A stretch of 64,000 bases of DNA, taken from Streptomyces roseicoloratus. Lineage in GTDB: Bacteria > Actinomycetota > Actinomycetes > Streptomycetales > Streptomycetaceae. The position numbers were made by a program, and so were the translations under genes. The first letter of the stretch is position 1. Every line of letters begins with the position of its first letter. The DNA is taken from positions 62,001-126,000 of the forward strand of contig NZ_SDOY01000113.1 of NCBI RefSeq assembly GCF_004117935.1, read 5' to 3'. Below are positions 27,853 to 36,692 of the stretch, in pieces. Under the pieces are notes generated by a model that made no database searches, was not told the DNA's origin, and worked only from the letters and a program-made list of their open reading frames with translations.

Positions 27853-29427
27853 ATGCACGAAGACGAGCACCGCACCGCCGACCTCGTCGAAGCGGCGCGG
27901 GCGGGTGACGTGCGCGCCGAGGACGCGCTGGTACGGGCCTACATGCCGCTCGTCTACAACATCGTCGGCCGCGCCCTGGACGGCCACGCCGACGTCGACG
28001 ACCTCGTGCAGGACACGATGGTCCGGGCCCTCGACGGGCTGCCCGCGCTGCGCGACCCGGCCCGCTTCCGCTCCTGGCTCGTCGCCATCGCCATGAACCG
28101 CGTACGGCGCCGCTGGCGGGAGAACCGGCAGGCGCCGCTGCCCGGCCTCGACCGGGCCGCGGCCCTCGCCGACCCCGCCGGTGACTTCACCGGCCTCGCC
28201 ATCCTGCGGCTCGGCCTCACCGGGCAGCGCCGCGAGGTCGCCGAGGCCACCCGCTGGCTCGACGAGGACGACCGCGAGGTGCTCTCCCTGTGGTGGCTGG
28301 AGGCCGCGGGCGAACTGAGCCGCGCCGAACTGGCCGCCGCCCTCGACATTCCGCCCCGGCACGCCGCCGTCCGCGTCCAGCGCATGAAGGAGCGCCTGGA
28401 GACCGGCCGCGCCGTCGTGCGCGCGCTCGCCGCCGTACCGCCCTGCCCGGGCCTGGCCGGCGCCACCGCCACCTGGGACGGCCGGCCCTCGCCGCTCTGG
28501 CGCAAGCGACTGGCCCGCCACCTCGACGCGTGCCCGCACTGTGCCCCCAGCCGCTCCGGCCTCGCACCCGCCGAGGGCCTGCTCGTGGGCCTCGCCCTGG
28601 TCCCGCCGCTGCTCGCCTGGGCGGGCCGGGGGAGCGGGGCGCCGGGCCTGGAGACCGCCGCGGCGACGGTGCCGGGCGACGGGGCTGCGCCGGGTGCCGC
28701 CGCCCCGGCGGGCGCGGATCCCGCCGGCCCGGTCTCCACAGGAGCGGATCCCGCCGGCGCGGGCGTCACCGGCGCCGTTCCCTCCGGCGGCGGCTCGGCC
28801 GCCGTGCCGGCCGGCTCCGGCCTCGCCGGGCGTCCCGGGCTCCTCGTCGTCGGCGGCGCGGTCGTCGCCCTGGGAGCGGCGCTGCTGCTGCTCGTGCCGA
28901 GCGGCCCCGCCGACCGCACGCTGGCGCAGCCGTCCGTCACCCCACCGGCCGCTCCCGTCGCCACCCGGACCATGGCACCGCCGCCCTCGCCCTCGCCGAC
29001 GCCCTCGCCCACCCCGAGCCGCACCACGGCGCCCCGGCCGAGCACCGAGGAGCAGGTCACCCGGATCGTCAACCGGCACCGGGCGGCGGCCGGGTGCGGG
29101 CCGCTGCGGGCCGAGCCGCGGCTCACCGCCGTGGCCCGGGCGTTCGGGCAGGACATGGCCGAGCGCCGCTACCTCTCCCACATCGACCCGGAGGGCACCG
29201 ACTCGGGCACCCGCCTGACGGCCGAGGGCTACTCCTGGAGCGCCTGGGCGGAGAACCTCGCCCAGGGACAACGGGCCCCCGCGTCCGTCGTCGCCTCCTG
29301 GATGGCCGACCCGCCGCACCGCGCGAACCTGCTCGACTGCCGCTACCGGCACACCGGCGTCGCCGCGGTGCCCGGCCCCGACGGCACGATCTGGGTCCAG
29401 GAGCTCGCCGCCCCGGGGCGTTCCTGA
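27853..29427 (+). CDS. ECF-type sigma factor fused to zf-HC2 motif, membrane helix and extracytoplasmic CAP domain
   Basis: A 524-residue one-piece signalling protein. Sigma region 2 (DVDDLVQDTMVRALDGLPALRDPARFRSWL) covers about 47-95 and region 4 (LDEDDREVLSLWWLEAAGELSRAELAAALDIP) about 135-195. H223-x3-C227-x2-C230 (HLDACPHC) matches the zinc motif of anti-sigma factors. An Ala/Gly-rich linker, a membrane helix at about 327-350 and a Pro/Ser/Thr stalk follow. Residues about 398-520 are a CAP/SCP domain (FGQDMAERRYLSHIDPEGT, WAENLAQG, WMADPPHRANLLDCRYRHTGV). The domain order implies promoter specificity inside and sensing outside. ATG at 27853 follows AGGGGAC. Whether the sigma part is cleaved off or works while tethered is unknown. 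Confidence 0.88.
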   Translation: MHEDEHRTADLVEAARAGDVRAEDALVRAYMPLVYNIVGRALDGHADVDDLVQDTMVRALDGLPALRDPARFRSWLVAIAMNRVRRRWRENRQAPLPGLDRAAALADPAGDFTGLAILRLGLTGQRREVAEATRWLDEDDREVLSLWWLEAAGELSRAELAAALDIPPRHAAVRVQRMKERLETGRAVVRALAAVPPCPGLAGATATWDGRPSPLWRKRLARHLDACPHCAPSRSGLAPAEGLLVGLALVPPLLAWAGRGSGAPGLETAAATVPGDGAAPGAAAPAGADPAGPVSTGADPAGAGVTGAVPSGGGSAAVPAGSGLAGRPGLLVVGGAVVALGAALLLLVPSGPADRTLAQPSVTPPAAPVATRTMAPPPSPSPTPSPTPSRTTAPRPSTEEQVTRIVNRHRAAAGCGPLRAEPRLTAVARAFGQDMAERRYLSHIDPEGTDSGTRLTAEGYSWSAWAENLAQGQRAPASVVASWMADPPHRANLLDCRYRHTGVAAVPGPDGTIWVQELAAPGRS

Positions 29428-29453
29428 GGGCGGCGGGGCATCCGGCCGGTGGG

Positions 29454-30224
29454 TCAGCGGCGCCTCGCGAAGTCCTGGACCCACCAGGGCCCGTTCCCGT
29501 TCATGTTGACGCCGACGCCGACGTCCTCGAACGAGCAGTTGAGGATGTTCCTGCGGTGGCCCTCGCTGTTCATCCACTCGTCCACCGCGTGCGCGGGCTC
29601 GTGCGGGCCGCGGTGGATGTTCTCGCCCCACGACGCCCAGAGGTAGCCGGCCGCCGAGATCCTGGCGCCCGCGTCGCGCCCCCGCCGGTCGGAGTGCGCG
29701 TAGTAGTCGTGCTCGGCCATGTCGTCGGCGTGGCGCTGCGCCGCCGCCTTCAGCCGGGCGTCGGACCGCAACGGGCCGCAGCCCGCCTTCCTCCGCTCGG
29801 CGTTGACGAGGGCGATCACCTCGGAGACGTACCGTGCGGCGGAACCCGCCGCCCGCGGCGCGGCCTCCACCGCCGCCGCGGGTGCCGCGGGCAGCACGGC
29901 CGGGTCACGTCCCGCCACGGCACGCGACTCCGCGCCCGCCGCGCCCGCCTGCGTCATCGCGTACAGCCCCGTCGCCACCGTCAGCGCCGTCGCCAGCGCG
30001 CCCGCGACGGCCACCGTCGTACGGAAGGACGGCCCGCCCCTGACGTCCGCGGCGGCGTCCCGGCCAGGGAACCGCGGGCGGAACGGCCGGCGGACGGACC
30101 GGGGGCGGCGGAGCGGAGCGCGGACGGACCCGAGGAGCGGGCCGCCCGCCCGGTGCCGTCCGCCCGCGGTCCGCCCGCGGCCGTCCTCCGGGGCAAGGGC
30201 CGCGTCGTGCGTGTCGTGCTGCAT
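29454..30224 (-). CDS. Membrane-anchored CAP/SCP domain protein (YkwD-like)
   Basis: 256 residues. A basic, Arg/Pro-rich cytoplasmic N-terminus of about 70 residues precedes one membrane helix (TTVAVAGALATALTVATGLYAM). An extracytoplasmic CAP domain follows: VIALVNAERRKAGCGPLRSDARLKAAAQRHADDMAEHDYYAHSD, WGENIHRG and WMNSEGHRRNILNCSFEDVGVGV. The catalytic-looking His and Glu of YkwD-type CAP proteins are present. It is convergent with the sigma/CAP fusion, 26 bp apart, and both CAP domains share the AGCGPLR motif, which suggests a common origin and perhaps a common ligand. Likely secreted or surface-exposed; function unknown. Confidence 0.85.
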   Translation of the reverse strand: MQHDTHDAALAPEDGRGRTAGGRHRAGGPLLGSVRAPLRRPRSVRRPFRPRFPGRDAAADVRGGPSFRTTVAVAGALATALTVATGLYAMTQAGAAGAESRAVAGRDPAVLPAAPAAAVEAAPRAAGSAARYVSEVIALVNAERRKAGCGPLRSDARLKAAAQRHADDMAEHDYYAHSDRRGRDAGARISAAGYLWASWGENIHRGPHEPAHAVDEWMNSEGHRRNILNCSFEDVGVGVNMNGNGPWWVQDFARRR

Positions 30225-30339
30225 GGAGCTCCGCTCTCTCGTCCGCTCGTCGTCGGGGCCGCCGGCGTCCGGGTGCCGAGGAGGCCACCGGGGCGACGGC
30301 GGTCATACTTTCCGTCCGCGGAGAGCGCGACACCCCTCG

Positions 30340-31227
30340 TCAATCCCGTGGGTCAACATCCTGCGGCACCACCGCCACGGGGCACGGCGCCAGGTGCAGC
30401 GCCGCGTGCGCCACCGAGCCGATCCGCCCGCCGAGCGCCCCGCGCCGCGCCCGCCGCCCCACCACGAGCAGCTGCGCCGCGCCGGAACCCGACAGCAGCA
30501 CCTGACCGGCGCTGCCCAGCTCGACGTGCTCGGTCACCGGGACGTCGGGGTGGCGCTCCCGCCACGGCGCCAGGGCCTCGCGCAGCGCCTTCTCCTCGTA
30601 CGGCACGAGTCCGCCGGCCTCGTCGGCCAGCATCAGCGAGGACGGGCTGTACGCGTACAGCGACGGCAGGCTCCAGGCCCGCACCGCCCGTACGGACGCA
30701 CCGCGCGCCGCCGCCGTCTCGAAGGCGAAGCGCAGGACGGCGGCGCTGTCCTCCGGACTGCCGTGCTGGCCCACCAGGACCTCCCCGGCGGGCGGTTCGG
30801 CCGGCGCGCCGTCGCGGGAGCGGACCGCGACGACCGGCACCGTGGCGGCGGCGATGACCTGCTGCCCGTACGAGCCGAGCAGGAAGCCCGTCACGGCGCC
30901 GTGGCCGCGCGAGCCGAGGGCGAGCAGTTCGGCCCGCCCGGTGGTGCCGAGGAGCGCGGACACCGGAGTGTCGCCGACGAGCTCGATGCTCAGCGGGACG
31001 TCCGGGTAGCGCTCGGTCAGCGTCGCCTCGGCCGCGCCCAGCACCTCGCGGGCGGCCCGCTGCTGCGCCGACGGGTCCTGGGCCAGCGGCAGGTCGAGGG
31101 GCTCCCAGCGCCAGGCGTGCACGAGTCGCAGCGGGAGGTCCCGGTGCAGTGCCTCGCGCGCGGCCCAGTCCGCCGCGGCCAGGCTCTCCGGGGAACCGTC
31201 CACTCCCGCGACGATCTCACGACTCAT
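30340..31227 (-). CDS. Universal stress protein, tandem UspA domains
   Basis: 295 residues with two UspA domains of about 140 residues. The first ends with the ATP-binding pattern GSRGHGAVTGFLLGS, the second with GRRARRGALGGRIGS, so both resemble nucleotide-binding members. Cytoplasmic, and likely induced by starvation, redox or hypoxic stress as in other actinobacteria. The ATG at 31227 has GGAGG seven bases upstream. It lies on the same strand as the CAP-protein gene 115 bp downstream, so co-transcription is possible. Confidence 0.9.
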   Translation of the reverse strand: MSREIVAGVDGSPESLAAADWAAREALHRDLPLRLVHAWRWEPLDLPLAQDPSAQQRAAREVLGAAEATLTERYPDVPLSIELVGDTPVSALLGTTGRAELLALGSRGHGAVTGFLLGSYGQQVIAAATVPVVAVRSRDGAPAEPPAGEVLVGQHGSPEDSAAVLRFAFETAAARGASVRAVRAWSLPSLYAYSPSSLMLADEAGGLVPYEEKALREALAPWRERHPDVPVTEHVELGSAGQVLLSGSGAAQLLVVGRRARRGALGGRIGSVAHAALHLAPCPVAVVPQDVDPRD

Positions 31228-31412
31228 CAGGATGCCTCCGTCCGTTCGGTTCGGCGGCCGGCCGGTCGGCGCGGCCGCCTCCTCCAGCTTGGCGCCGGAG
31301 GGCCGCCCGGGTACAGGGCCGGAGGTCCCGATCCGGGGCGCCGCGGGCCTCGGTACGCCCGGTGATCACGACGGGACGGACCCCGGGCCGGCCGAGGGCG
31401 GCGGCGTGGTGA

Positions 31413-32774
31413 TTACGCCGGAAGGGTGAGGCGGGCGTGGGTGCCGTTCAGGTAGTGGTCACCGATGTCGCGGAGCCGGTGGTCCGGCGGCACCGCGGCG
31501 GTGAGCGCGCGGACGTTGCGCCAGAAGCGGTCGAAGCCCGGACCGGGGCCGGTGCCGTACGGGTCGGCGGCGGCCGGGTCCACGAGCTGGAGGACCCGTG
31601 TGGTGACGTCCAGGGCCACCCGGTGGGCGACCGTCTCCGCCGCGGCGACGAGCACGGCGATGTCGGAGCGCTCCTCGACGTCCAGGAAGGACCCGGCGAG
31701 CAGCCCGCGGGCGAGGGCGTCGGTCGCCCGCTCGACCACCGCGGCGGCGGCGTGCGCGGCCGTCGCCAGCTCCCCGTAGGAGCGCAGGAGATACGGGTCG
31801 TCCCCGGCGTGCGCGGACGAGGGGCCGTACGGTCCCGCCGCCGGGCCGCCGGCGTGGGTCGCGGCGGCCTGTCCGGCGCGGCTGACGTCCCGGGCCTCGG
31901 CCAGCGCGCCCTCGGTGACGCCGAGGGCCACGTGCACGAGCAGCAGCCGCAGCGCGAGCGGCGCGAGCGTCGGGTAGGGGGTGACGGCGTGCTCGTCGCG
32001 GGGCAGCGCGCCGAGCACCTGGTCGGGCGCGACCGGCACCCGGTCGAAGCCGACGGTGCCCGCGCCGGCAAGCCGCTGGCCCACCCGGTCGGGGTACGGA
32101 TCGGTGCGCACGCCCGGGTGCGCCGGGTCGACGAGGACGAGCAGCAGGTCGCCCGACTCCGTACAGCGGGTGCCGACGACGAGCCGGTCGGCGACCGTGA
32201 CACCGGAGGCGAAGGCCCGCAGTCCGTCGAGTACGTGGGCTCCGCCGCCGGCCGGGGTGAGCGCGAGCCCGTCGCGGTCCGGGTCGGCACCGCCCGGTTC
32301 GACGGCGCCGGCGAGCAGCCAGCGTTCCTCGGCGGTGCGGGCGTCCAGGCCGGGCGTGCGCGCCGCCGGGCCGAGGAAGCGGGTGGTCCAGGACAACACG
32401 CAGTGGTGGGCGAGGAGTTCGCCCACGGAGCCGTCGGCGGCCGAGATCTCCCGGATCACCCCGCAGGCCGTACGCCAGTCGGCGCCGCTCCCGTGCGGTC
32501 CCGGCGCGGTGAGGAGGGCCGGCAGACCCGCCTCCTGGAGCCGGGCGACCTCGTCGAACGGAGCCCTGACCGCCCGGTCGCGGGATATCGCGTCGGCGGC
32601 CAGGTCGTCGGCGAGCTCACGGGTGACGCGCCGCCAGGTCTCGTCGGCGGGGCGGTCGGCCGGGTGGGCGTCGCGCCGTCCGGGCGGGCGGTCGCGGGGA
32701 CCGCGGGGCGGCACCACGGGGGGACCGCCGGGCGGCACGACGGGGGGACGCGTGGACTTCTTCGACGTACTCAC
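31413..32774 (-). CDS. Acyl-CoA-dehydrogenase-fold flavin enzyme, SfnB/DszC-like
   Basis: 453 residues with an acyl-CoA dehydrogenase fold: an N-terminal helical domain (FDEVARLQEAGLPALL), a middle beta domain (LAGAVEPGG, GLRAFASGVTVADRLVVGT) and a C-terminal helical domain. The sequence resembles the FMNH2-dependent sulfur-compound monooxygenase branch (SfnB, DszC) rather than true acyl-CoA dehydrogenases, and the catalytic glutamate region is not recognisable. A Pro/Gly/Arg-rich leader of about 40 residues with a PPVVPP repeat precedes the fold. GTG at 32774 follows GAGG. A strong inverted repeat lies just upstream. Role in sulfur scavenging is inference. Confidence 0.75.
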   Translation of the reverse strand: MSTSKKSTRPPVVPPGGPPVVPPRGPRDRPPGRRDAHPADRPADETWRRVTRELADDLAADAISRDRAVRAPFDEVARLQEAGLPALLTAPGPHGSGADWRTACGVIREISAADGSVGELLAHHCVLSWTTRFLGPAARTPGLDARTAEERWLLAGAVEPGGADPDRDGLALTPAGGGAHVLDGLRAFASGVTVADRLVVGTRCTESGDLLLVLVDPAHPGVRTDPYPDRVGQRLAGAGTVGFDRVPVAPDQVLGALPRDEHAVTPYPTLAPLALRLLLVHVALGVTEGALAEARDVSRAGQAAATHAGGPAAGPYGPSSAHAGDDPYLLRSYGELATAAHAAAAVVERATDALARGLLAGSFLDVEERSDIAVLVAAAETVAHRVALDVTTRVLQLVDPAAADPYGTGPGPGFDRFWRNVRALTAAVPPDHRLRDIGDHYLNGTHARLTLPA

Positions 32775-32793
32775 GGCACCTCACATGATCCCT

Positions 32794-32822
32794 AGTATCC
32801 CCACTGGAATAGTAGGGATACT
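32794..32822. promoter_or_regulatory. Inverted repeat upstream of the SfnB-like gene
   Basis: AGTATCCC (32794-32801) and GGGATACT (32815-32822) are perfect 8-bp arms around 13 bases. The AT-rich block includes TACTAT and GATACT, which could serve as -10 elements on the minus strand. It is 20 bp upstream of the start codon, the usual place for a repressor site. Confidence 0.5.
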
Positions 32823-32974
32823 GTCAGAGGGCATGCCCGCACCCCAAGGGCCGTCCGCATCACGGGCAATGACGTCTCGTCAGCTGGACGCCGCCGAGGG
32901 CATGGCGACCGGGCTCGACGCCCGGCGGCGTCCGGTCGGGCCCGACGCCCGGCGGTCGACGCGGCGCCCGGCCC

Positions 32975-34012
32975 TCAGCCGAAGCGGCGGCCCGCCAGCG
33001 GTTCCGTGGCGTCGCCGCCGCCCGCCCTGACCCCGCGCAGGAACGCCTCAAGGGCCTCCACCGAGGTCCTGGCCGGCGTCCACTCCAGGTCGCGCCGCGC
33101 CCGCTCCGTCGCCATCAACGGCAGCCGCAGCACGGCGTCGAACAGGTCGGGCGAGGCCGGAACCGCCCGCATCCGCCAGGCCGTGGCCAGCGCGCCACGG
33201 ACCGCCGAGCTCGGCACCCTCACCGGGCGCGCGGCGAACATCCCGCCCAGCACCTCGGCGTCGACCACCGGGTCCGCCGCCAGGTTGAACGCGCCCCGGA
33301 CGTCCCGGAGCAGGGCCCGCAGATAGGCGTCGGCCGCGTCGTCCGTGTGCAGGACCTGGAAGCGCAGTCCGTCCGGATCGGGAACCAGCGGCAGCAGGTC
33401 GGGCCGGAAGAGCTGACCCGGCAGCCAGCGGCCCGCGAAGATCCGCCGCTGCTCGCTCGCCGACTCCTCCTTGAACAGGAAGCCCGGCCGCATCCGCACC
33501 ACCCGGGTCTGCGGATGGTCGCGCTCGAAGACGTCCAGGAGCCGCTCCACGTAGGCCTTCTCGCGGGTGTACGCCGCCCCCGGCCAGCCGTGCGTCGGCC
33601 AGGACTCCGACACGGGCGCGCCGTTCCCGGGCCCGGGGGAGTAGGCGCCGACCGACGAGGCGCAGACCAGGACCGGGACGCGCGCCGCCGCCACCGCGTC
33701 GAAGACCCGTACCGAACCGAGGACGTTGCTCTGCCACGTGGTCGCCGGATCGTGGGTGGGCTGGAAGCGCCAGGCCAGATGGACCACGGCGTCGGCGTCC
33801 GCCACGTACCGGGCGAGCCTCGCCTCGTCGCCCTCCAGCGACAGGTCCACCTCCGCCCACTCGGTCTTCGCGAGGGTCAGCGGTGGCCGGCGCCGCGACA
33901 GGCCGAGCACCGACGCCACGCGGGGCTCGCGCTCCAGGGCGCGCATCAGGCTCGTCCCCACGTTGCCGGTGGCACCGGTGACGACCACGCGCAGCCGCTC
34001 GCTCGGGTTCAT
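32975..34012 (-). CDS. NAD-dependent epimerase/dehydratase (extended SDR)
   Basis: 345 residues. The Rossmann motif VTGATGNVGTSLMRAL is at about residues 11-26, the catalytic tyrosine-lysine pair is in AYTREKAYVERLL, and the serine lies in CASSVGAYSPG, so the SDR triad is complete. The substrate-binding part is of the NAD(P)-sugar epimerase type, but no substrate can be assigned. The ATG at 34012 has GGAAGG seven bases upstream. It stands alone on its strand with a DUF5133 gene divergent upstream. Confidence 0.85.
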   Translation of the reverse strand: MNPSERLRVVVTGATGNVGTSLMRALEREPRVASVLGLSRRRPPLTLAKTEWAEVDLSLEGDEARLARYVADADAVVHLAWRFQPTHDPATTWQSNVLGSVRVFDAVAAARVPVLVCASSVGAYSPGPGNGAPVSESWPTHGWPGAAYTREKAYVERLLDVFERDHPQTRVVRMRPGFLFKEESASEQRRIFAGRWLPGQLFRPDLLPLVPDPDGLRFQVLHTDDAADAYLRALLRDVRGAFNLAADPVVDAEVLGGMFAARPVRVPSSAVRGALATAWRMRAVPASPDLFDAVLRLPLMATERARRDLEWTPARTSVEALEAFLRGVRAGGGDATEPLAGRRFG

Positions 34013-34194
34013 GTCTCGACCTTCCGTCATCGTCGCCGCCCGCGCACGCGGGGGCACCCGGACGCGGAAGGGCCCCCGGGGTGCGACCCTCACCCGGACG
34101 TCACCGTCGGTGACGGCATGGCTCGCGCTTGTGAGCATGTGCACCCACGATGGAGGGATCGTACGAGGGGGGTCAGGCCGTACAGGAGGACCGG

Positions 34195-34416
34195 ATGCTG
34201 CTCCCCGACCGCAACACGATCGACCGTCTGCTGCGAAGCTACCGCTCGCAGGAACGGCTGGTCCTGGCACGGCCGTACGACGTGCCGGCCCGCAGGCGGT
34301 TCGAGGACACCGCTTACACGCTGTGCGTCCTCATGGGGGAGCGCACCGCACGCGAAGCCGTCCGCGCCGCCGAGCGCTACACGGCGGAGCGCCCGCCCGC
34401 CACGGCGCAGCGCTAG
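34195..34416 (+). CDS. DUF5133 family protein
   Basis: 73 residues, starting MLLPDRNTIDRLLRSY, with the conserved ARRRFEDTAYTLCVLMGERTAREAV segment of this small actinomycete family; function unknown. It is mostly helical and probably cytoplasmic. The start is fixed by AGGAGGA at 34184-34190, four bases before the ATG; a frame open from 34150 is not needed. A large inverted repeat follows the gene. Confidence 0.85.
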   Translation: MLLPDRNTIDRLLRSYRSQERLVLARPYDVPARRRFEDTAYTLCVLMGERTAREAVRAAERYTAERPPATAQR

Positions 34417-34424
34417 TGGACCGT

Positions 34425-34484
34425 GCCCTGGAGGGCGTCCGCGGAGGGCTCCGCCCGGTGCTCTTCCCGGAGGCCCTCCAGGGC
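34425..34484. terminator. Nested stem-loop after the DUF5133 gene
   Basis: GCCCTGGAGGGC (34425-34436) is perfectly complementary to GCCCTCCAGGGC (34473-34484), and an inner GCGGA/TCCGC stem lies at 34441-34454. It probably terminates the DUF5133 transcript. Confidence 0.6.
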
Positions 34485-34567
34485 GGTTCGACGGGACCGT
34501 GCCGGGTAGCCGCCGGTGGTCGGGGCGGACGGCGGCCGGACGTGCCCACGGGCGGGAGGTGGCAGCG

Positions 34568-34984
34568 ATGGACGGCGCCCAGCTTTCACCCCGCGAGCGG
34601 CGGATCCTCGCGGAGATCGAGGCAGGTCTCGGAGCGGACCACGGACTCGCCCGGGCCCTCGGTTCCCCCCGGCGCCGGCGGCAGCGCCGGCCCGGCGCGC
34701 GCCGGCTCGCCGGCCTCGTTACCGCCCTGCTCGGGCTCGTGGCGCTCCTGCTGCTCGTGTCGGCCGTGGCGACCGAGTCCCCGGCCCTCATCTGGAGCTT
34801 CGCCGTCGTCTGGGTCCTGATCCTGGTCTGTCTCCTGCGTCTGCTGGTCCGCTGGTCGCGCCGCCACCTCACCGGAGACGAACGGCTCCGCCCCGCCGAC
34901 GACGACCTCGGCCCGACGGGCCCACCGGGCCCACCGGGCCCGACCGGTCCGACGGGCCCCGCCGGTCCGTCCGGCGCGCCGTAG
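34568..34984 (+). CDS. DUF3040 membrane protein with collagen-like Gly-X-Y tail
   Basis: 138 residues. It starts MDGAQLSPRERRILAEIEAGL, the DUF3040 signature, followed by a basic Arg-rich stretch and two membrane helices at about 45-65 and 70-90. The tail after TGDERLRPADDDL consists of about eight uninterrupted Gly-X-Y triplets (GPT, GPP, GPA and similar), a collagen-like repeat not normal for the family. The ATG at 34568 has GGAGG eight bases upstream. The repeat DNA is a run of GGGCCCACC/GGCCCGACC units, so it may vary in number between strains. Confidence 0.8.
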   Translation: MDGAQLSPRERRILAEIEAGLGADHGLARALGSPRRRRQRRPGARRLAGLVTALLGLVALLLLVSAVATESPALIWSFAVVWVLILVCLLRLLVRWSRRHLTGDERLRPADDDLGPTGPPGPPGPTGPTGPAGPSGAP

Positions 34985-35017
34985 CAGTCGTCCGGCCGGG
35001 CGCGGCGGGGCGTCGCG

Positions 35018-35042
35018 GGCGTCCCGTCCGCCGTGGGACGCC
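35018..35042. terminator. Hairpin between convergent DUF3040 and carboxypeptidase genes
   Basis: GGCGTCCC (35018-35025) pairs with GGGACGCC (35035-35042) around a 9-base loop. Confidence 0.55.
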
Positions 35043-35083
35043 GCTACTGGTGGGCCGTGCCGAGCCCCGGCCGCCCCTGCCCC

Positions 35084-36532
35084 TCAGTTGCCGCGCGCCC
35101 CGAAGCGCCGCCACAGCCACAGCGAGAGCGCCGCGCCGAGGGCCGAGCCCACGAGGGCCAGCGGCAGGCCGGCCGCGGGGCCGGAGGGCGCCGCCCTCCC
35201 GGGTGCGTTCTCCGGGTCGGTCGTGTGCGCACCCGTCCGCGCGATCGGCTTCGTGCCGCCGGTCGAGGCCATCAGCCGCAGCGCGTCACCCGATTCGGGA
35301 CCGGCCTGCGCCCGCACCTCCGACGGCCGCGGTTCGTGCCCCCGCGCCCCGCCGTCCGCCTGCTCGCGGGTCCGTACCTGCTCCTTCGCCGGTGCCTCGC
35401 GCCGCTCCTTCCCCGGCAGCAGCGATCCGACCGGCCGTACCCGGCCCGCGGCGGCGAAGCCCCAGTCGAGCAGCCGCCTGGTCTCCTCGTACACCGCGAA
35501 ACCGCCGCCGGACTGTGGGTTCATCACCGACACCACCAGGGTCCGGTCCCCGCGTCTGGCCGCGGAGATGAGCGTGTTGCCCGCGTTCGTCGTGTAGCCG
35601 TTCTTGACGCCGATCAGTCCCGGGTAGCGGGCCACGCCGTTCTCGCCGGTGAGGAGTCGGTTGGTGTTGGCGATGCCGTACGACCACGAGCCGGCCGGGA
35701 AGTCGGCGTACCGCGTCGAGCAGTAGCGGGTGAACTGCGGGTCCTGCAGCCCCGCCCGCCCGAAGACCGCCAGGTCGTACGCCGACGAGACCTGGCCCGG
35801 CGCGTCGTAGCCGTCCGGGGACACCACGCGTGTGTCGCGGGCGCCGAGGGCGCGGGCCTTCTCCTGCATCTTCCGGGCCATCGACTTCCAGCCGCCGTTC
35901 ATCGCGGCGAGCACGTGCACGGCGTCGTTGCCCGAGCTGAGGAACACTCCGTTCCACAGATCGGACACCTTGTAGGTGTAGCCCTCCTTCACGCCCACCA
36001 GGCTGCTGCCCTCGCCGATGCCGGTCAGTTCCGCGTCCTCGACCGTGTGGCGCTCGTCGGGGTCGTGGTGCGGCATCGCCGTGAGGGCGAACAGCGCCTT
36101 CAGGGTGCTGGCGGGCGGCAGCGGTTTGTGGGCGTCGCGCGCGGCGAGGACCTCGCCCGTCGACGCGTCGGCCACCACCCAGGAGAGCGCGGAGACCGAC
36201 GGCAGCGCCGGCGCGCCGCGCAGCGGCTGCACCTGCACCCCTGGGCGGTCGAGCCGCGTCCGGTCCACGAATCGACGCGCGGGCGGGGTGGGCTCCGCAG
36301 GGCCCGCGGCAGGAAGCGCGGGCGCGGCGGCGTCGACGCGCGGGGCGGAGTGCCCGGCCGGGGCGAGGTGCCCGGCCGGGACGGGGCGGGCGGCCGAGCC
36401 CGGCTGTGCGGCCCGGGCAGCGCGGACGGACGGGGCGGCGGAGGCCGCCGGGGCGACGAGCGGGACCGGCAGGGCGAGCAGCAGCGCCGCGGCGCCGACG
36501 GCGGTATGACGGACAGCTGGCGTGACGATCAT
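35084..36532 (-). CDS. D-alanyl-D-alanine carboxypeptidase (peptidase S11, low-molecular-weight PBP)
   Basis: Exported serine carboxypeptidase of 482 residues that trims D-Ala from peptidoglycan stem peptides. A signal peptide covers residues 1-33 and is followed by an Ala/Pro linker. The active-site motifs are S142-T-L-K145, S200-G-N202 and K310-N-G312. The last departs from KTG in the same way I would expect of actinomycete S11 enzymes. A C-terminal linker leads to a single membrane helix (LPLALVGSALGAALSLWLW) and a basic RRFG tail, so the protein is anchored outside the membrane. The gene is monocistronic and convergent with DUF3040. Confidence 0.9.
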   Translation of the reverse strand: MIVTPAVRHTAVGAAALLLALPVPLVAPAASAAPSVRAARAAQPGSAARPVPAGHLAPAGHSAPRVDAAAPALPAAGPAEPTPPARRFVDRTRLDRPGVQVQPLRGAPALPSVSALSWVVADASTGEVLAARDAHKPLPPASTLKALFALTAMPHHDPDERHTVEDAELTGIGEGSSLVGVKEGYTYKVSDLWNGVFLSSGNDAVHVLAAMNGGWKSMARKMQEKARALGARDTRVVSPDGYDAPGQVSSAYDLAVFGRAGLQDPQFTRYCSTRYADFPAGSWSYGIANTNRLLTGENGVARYPGLIGVKNGYTTNAGNTLISAARRGDRTLVVSVMNPQSGGGFAVYEETRRLLDWGFAAAGRVRPVGSLLPGKERREAPAKEQVRTREQADGGARGHEPRPSEVRAQAGPESGDALRLMASTGGTKPIARTGAHTTDPENAPGRAAPSGPAAGLPLALVGSALGAALSLWLWRRFGARGN

Positions 36533-36692
36533 TCAGCCACCCTAGGAACGCGGCTCCCGCACCGCAGATCACAGTGCGCCGACCGGCGTAGCCGGCGTGT
36601 CGGACGGCGTCACGCCGTCCGGCCCCCGGTGCGTCCGTCCGCGCCGGTGAGGGCCCGGCCGGACCGCCGGAGCGACGGGGCCTCCTCGTGAC

